A stretch of DNA of 64,000 bases, taken from positions 2,409,937 to 2,473,936 of the forward strand of contig VZTI01004947.1 of NCBI GenBank assembly GCA_013397865.1, read 5' to 3'. This stretch comes from Struthidea cinerea (taxonomy: Eukaryota; Chordata; Aves; Passeriformes; Corcoracidae). Below are positions 61,010 to 64,000 of this stretch, piece after piece (positions within the stretch are counted from its first letter, which is position 1; the number at the start of each line of letters is the position of its first letter). Under the pieces are notes generated by a model that did not search any database, was not told where the DNA came from, and worked only from the letters and a program-made list of their open reading frames with translations. A program made the position numbers and the translations under genes.

Positions 61010-61150
61010 GGATTAGAGCTGGCTGGAGGAACTCTGATGAAACCACGTTCCTCCAGAATATGCACTCTTGTCAAAATTGAAATGCTTTGTGAGATTGAAT
61101 AGGTTTAGCCAGAAGTTCATTTCCCAAAGAAAATCGGGGAGAGGTTGCAG
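61010..61150. mobile_element. Possible remnant of an old hAT-like DNA transposon
   Basis: AGAGCTGGCTGG, then GTCAAAATTGAAATG and TTTGTGAGATTGAAT, echo the pattern of non-autonomous repeats seen in turtle and crocodile genomes (AGAGCTGGT followed by alternating TTTTG and CAAAA blocks). It stands out as AT-rich in a GC-rich neighbourhood. The match is from memory of a pattern and is weak. Confidence 0.2.
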
Positions 61151-64000
61151 GAAAATTTGTTGAATGAAAAAAGATGTTCTTTTTCTTTTGAGCCATGCTG
61201 AGGTGTATGTTGGTGAAGAGGTTGGTTTCTTCTCTTTTTTTTTTGTTGCTGTTGTTGTTTTGAGGGTTTATTTTAAGTTGTGTATTGCTCAGGGAGGAAT
61301 GTGAAGAACTATTTTCTCTCTAATGACAAGTTTACCCAAACTCAGCAATTCCCTGCTCCCTGCTGGCTCACAGACCGGTAGCCCTGAAGACATTTATGGC
61401 TCTGCAAGAAATTCTTGCCATCAGACTCCAAGGACAGCATGACTCAATAAAGGCAAGCTATCAAATCCCACCTGGAGTGATCCTGGGGAGGCAAAGGAAG
61501 CCAGGCAGGACCAGGGCAGGCAGCAATCAATGACCTTCACTAAGGTCAGTCCCCAGCAGCAACTGGGAATTTCTCACCCCAACCCCACACCTTTTGAGGA
61601 GCATCACCCCACTGAAAACAGAAGAAAGGATGGGGAACCCCTCAGCACGGAAAAGATGGGTGAGTGACTTCCACACAGGATGACAGACCACGGGGGTTTC
61701 TGCAAACCTGTTGGTTTCCATTTTCTAACTGTTCTTCTGCCAAAATCTGGCATTGTTCCTGTTAGAAAAACCTGTTACTTGAGTCTCTTGGTAAAAGTTC
61801 ATGCTCTGGGGTCCATCAGGTAAAATCTCAGGGTCAGGGTTCCATCAAGAGGTGAGGATCCACTCGGTTCTTGGGCTCTGGTTTGACAATCAGTTGGGAC
61901 CAACAACGGCCTGGGGTTCTCCTGCTCGGAGACAGCATCCTGGATCACCTGCTTAGCCGGTAGGGGAAGGAGCGCTGGGATTTCACAGTGTTGGAGCCAG
62001 CAGCAACTCCCAGACCAGCCACATGGATTTTGCACAGCCCTTCCCTCTGATCATACCCAAGGGGCTGTGATCATCTCCGTGCTTATTTAGCATATGCCAA
62101 CAGACTCCTCTGCTCAGCTCCAGGATGTAGGAACTCCAAACTCCCTTAGATTGGCAGCAAGTTGGTGTCCTAGCAGCCCTGCCTAGAGCAGGTAGGCTCA
62201 AAGCAGACAATTTTCCAAGGGTAGGAGTAACAGGCAGAGCTGCTGGACCCAGTCACAACAAGGGATCCCTGTTATAGCTCAAACTACAGCCCGAAACATC
62301 TTCCCCAGGTTGTTGGGGGATGCCAGCTATACAAGTGGATTTTGGAGAAACAGTCAACAGCTGACAGTCCAAAGGAGCAAATTCACAGTGTTCCTCCAGC
62401 CCTGTTACAGCCGCTCATCGCCATCTGAATCCAAGGAGTGTTTGTGCCACACCTCAGGCTGGGGGTGTCCAGGAACCCTCTGACTACTGTCCCCGTAGCC
62501 CCAGCTGTGAGCAAACCATGCAAATCCAGCGGTACTGGGGGGGCTTTGTTTTTGTTCCCCCTCCCCTTGCTCTGGGATGAGAGGAGCTTTATAAAAGGCT
62601 TCCGCTTAATCTCCCTGCCAAGCGGACATCGCCGGCTTCTGCCGTCACATCGTGCTCTGGACACACACAGAGTTTTCTGCCCTGGCTTAAAAAGAACATT
62701 GTTTGCAGAACAGAGTGAACAACATGTGAAAAGGAGAAGGGGAAAAAAAAGAAAAAAAGAGAGATCTGTGATGTTTGCTGGAAGAAAAACCCACTCATTT
62801 GTTTCGACGAGGATTCTCGGCACGTACAATCTCAGGAACAAAAGGAAATGCTTGTTCTCCGCTGTGTTTGTGGGAAGAGTCCTGTAATTATTCAGGGGTG
62901 TTTGTGCTGCAGAGATGATCCCCAACCCACCCTCAGAAACTCCCAGCACCCCCAAAATCCCTGCTGAGGGATCCAGCCCTTGCACAGCTCCATGGATCCA
63001 GACCCTGAGCCTTTCCCTTTATATTCGGTAGCAGCCTGTTCCAACCGAAGTAACTGCAACAATAAAATTCCTTGGGGAAGAAGTTTTGGGAAGAAGCACG
63101 GCTCCATCTGACCTTGCTGGTACTCAACAAGATGTAGGTCAAATATTGTAATTGCCAAGTCACTAATCCCCCACGCACAGCACTCCAATATTTGCACATT
63201 GCTGTGGACTTGCTGCCTTTGGAAGCCTCGGGGGGAAAGAAATAGGAGCTGGATTGATGGGGAAGCAATTCCTGCTGAAACACAGCGCTGGATACAACTG
63301 CTTGGGATGAATGGCTGTGACTGCAGGGAGAAGGGAGAGGAGCAGGGGGGAGTTGCTGCTCCACCAGCTGCATTTCTAGTTGGATTCAAAGCTCTTCCCA
63401 CCTTCCCAAGACAGCATCCTTCAGCATCGGAGCACAACTGTCCCAAATGCACAGGCAGCACATGACTACACCCTTCAAACCTCCCCCCTCCCATCGCCGT
63501 TCAGAAACTCAGAGCAAGACAGGCATTTTATTTTGATAAGAAACCAGAGAATGAAGCAGCCCCGGCAGCGCGAGCGCCTGCGAGCATCTCAGCGCCTGCA
63601 ATGCAGCCACCTCCAGGCTGCAGCTCGCTGACACCTGAGACTCCTCCGGCAGGCACAGGACCAGCAATCGCCTCGGTGCTCCCCAAGGAATCTGAAGAGA
63701 CAGAGCGTAATTACCCATGATGGAATTTGACTCACACACAAAAAAATACTACAGCAGGAATCACAGCTCCTGGGTCACGCAGGGACAAGGGAGAGGACCC
63801 TGAACCGCCAAGTTCAGACCCTGCCATCACCAGCTACCACGCTGCATAATCCAGTTCAGAAGTCTATCATGGAAATCTTTAAATTAGCTCCATTTTCTAC
63901 CCCTTGCTGCCACTGGCGTTCTGCTCTGGAGTCGCCTCCTGAGGATGCTCCACTCCAGGGGTGCCCACCTCAGGGTCGGCCTCCCCACGTGTTGGGACAC

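Larger units (their letters stand above)
52600..64000. other. Non-coding DNA to the right edge, no gene recognised
   Basis: Contains poly(A)/poly(T) runs, a (GA)9 repeat, a modest CpG-rich stretch at about 55375-55560 and the possible DNA-transposon remnant. No translated frame resembles a known protein. In mammals MAP2K3 lies upstream of KCNJ12, but no kinase-like exon was seen here, so that neighbour, if conserved, would lie outside the window. Confidence 0.5.

Overview
The window looks like one stretch of a bird nuclear chromosome, probably a gene-dense, GC-rich one. The evidence is several avian-type CR1 LINE 3' fragments in both orientations, long GC-rich intron or intergenic DNA with CpG-island-like patches, vertebrate splice and poly(A) signals, many simple repeats, and one intact vertebrate gene on an uninterrupted coding exon. 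There are no bacterial operons, CRISPR arrays, viral genes or toxin genes. I cannot fix the species; a songbird or other neoavian bird is a guess.

The only protein-coding gene I can support is KCNJ12, the inward-rectifier potassium channel Kir2.2, on the minus strand. Its whole open reading frame (429 residues) lies in a single exon, with the stop at 23164-23166 and the ATG at 24451-24453. A strong splice acceptor sits just upstream of the ATG, so the exon starts at 24611 and carries about 158 bases of 5' UTR. Below the stop codon, about 4.5 kb of AT-rich, low-complexity sequence down to about 18.64 kb reads like a long 3' UTR, with minus-strand poly(A) signals near 20.6 kb and 18.66 kb.

From 24.6 kb to the right, the DNA is most simply the 5' intron and promoter region of KCNJ12. 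Three near-perfect minus-strand splice donors mark candidate 5' non-coding exons: 29854 (preceded by an ATG in perfect Kozak context), 31797 (inside a strong CpG-rich patch) and 51625 (inside another). Which of these are used, if any, cannot be settled from sequence alone. Other GC-rich patches lie near 15.0, 35.8 and 42.0 kb.

The left part (1-18.6 kb) appears intergenic. It holds four young-to-middle-aged CR1 fragments, one much older CR1 of the turtle/crocodile type (17.4-17.7 kb), a short tandem repeat and a CpG-rich patch with a TATA box at 15.1 kb. The right part (53-64 kb) has no recognisable exon. A diverged pair of about 190-bp repeats (32.1 and 34.1 kb), a 16-copy pentanucleotide repeat (37.1 kb), a purine tract (44.9 kb), a (TGC)10 tract that begins a signal-peptide-like ORF (51.0 kb) and three assembly ambiguities (26895, 47606-47627, 51820) complete the picture. 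I found no previously undescribed system. The most interesting leads are the candidate 5' exons with upstream ORFs, the well-preserved ancient CR1 and the unexplained repeat pair.
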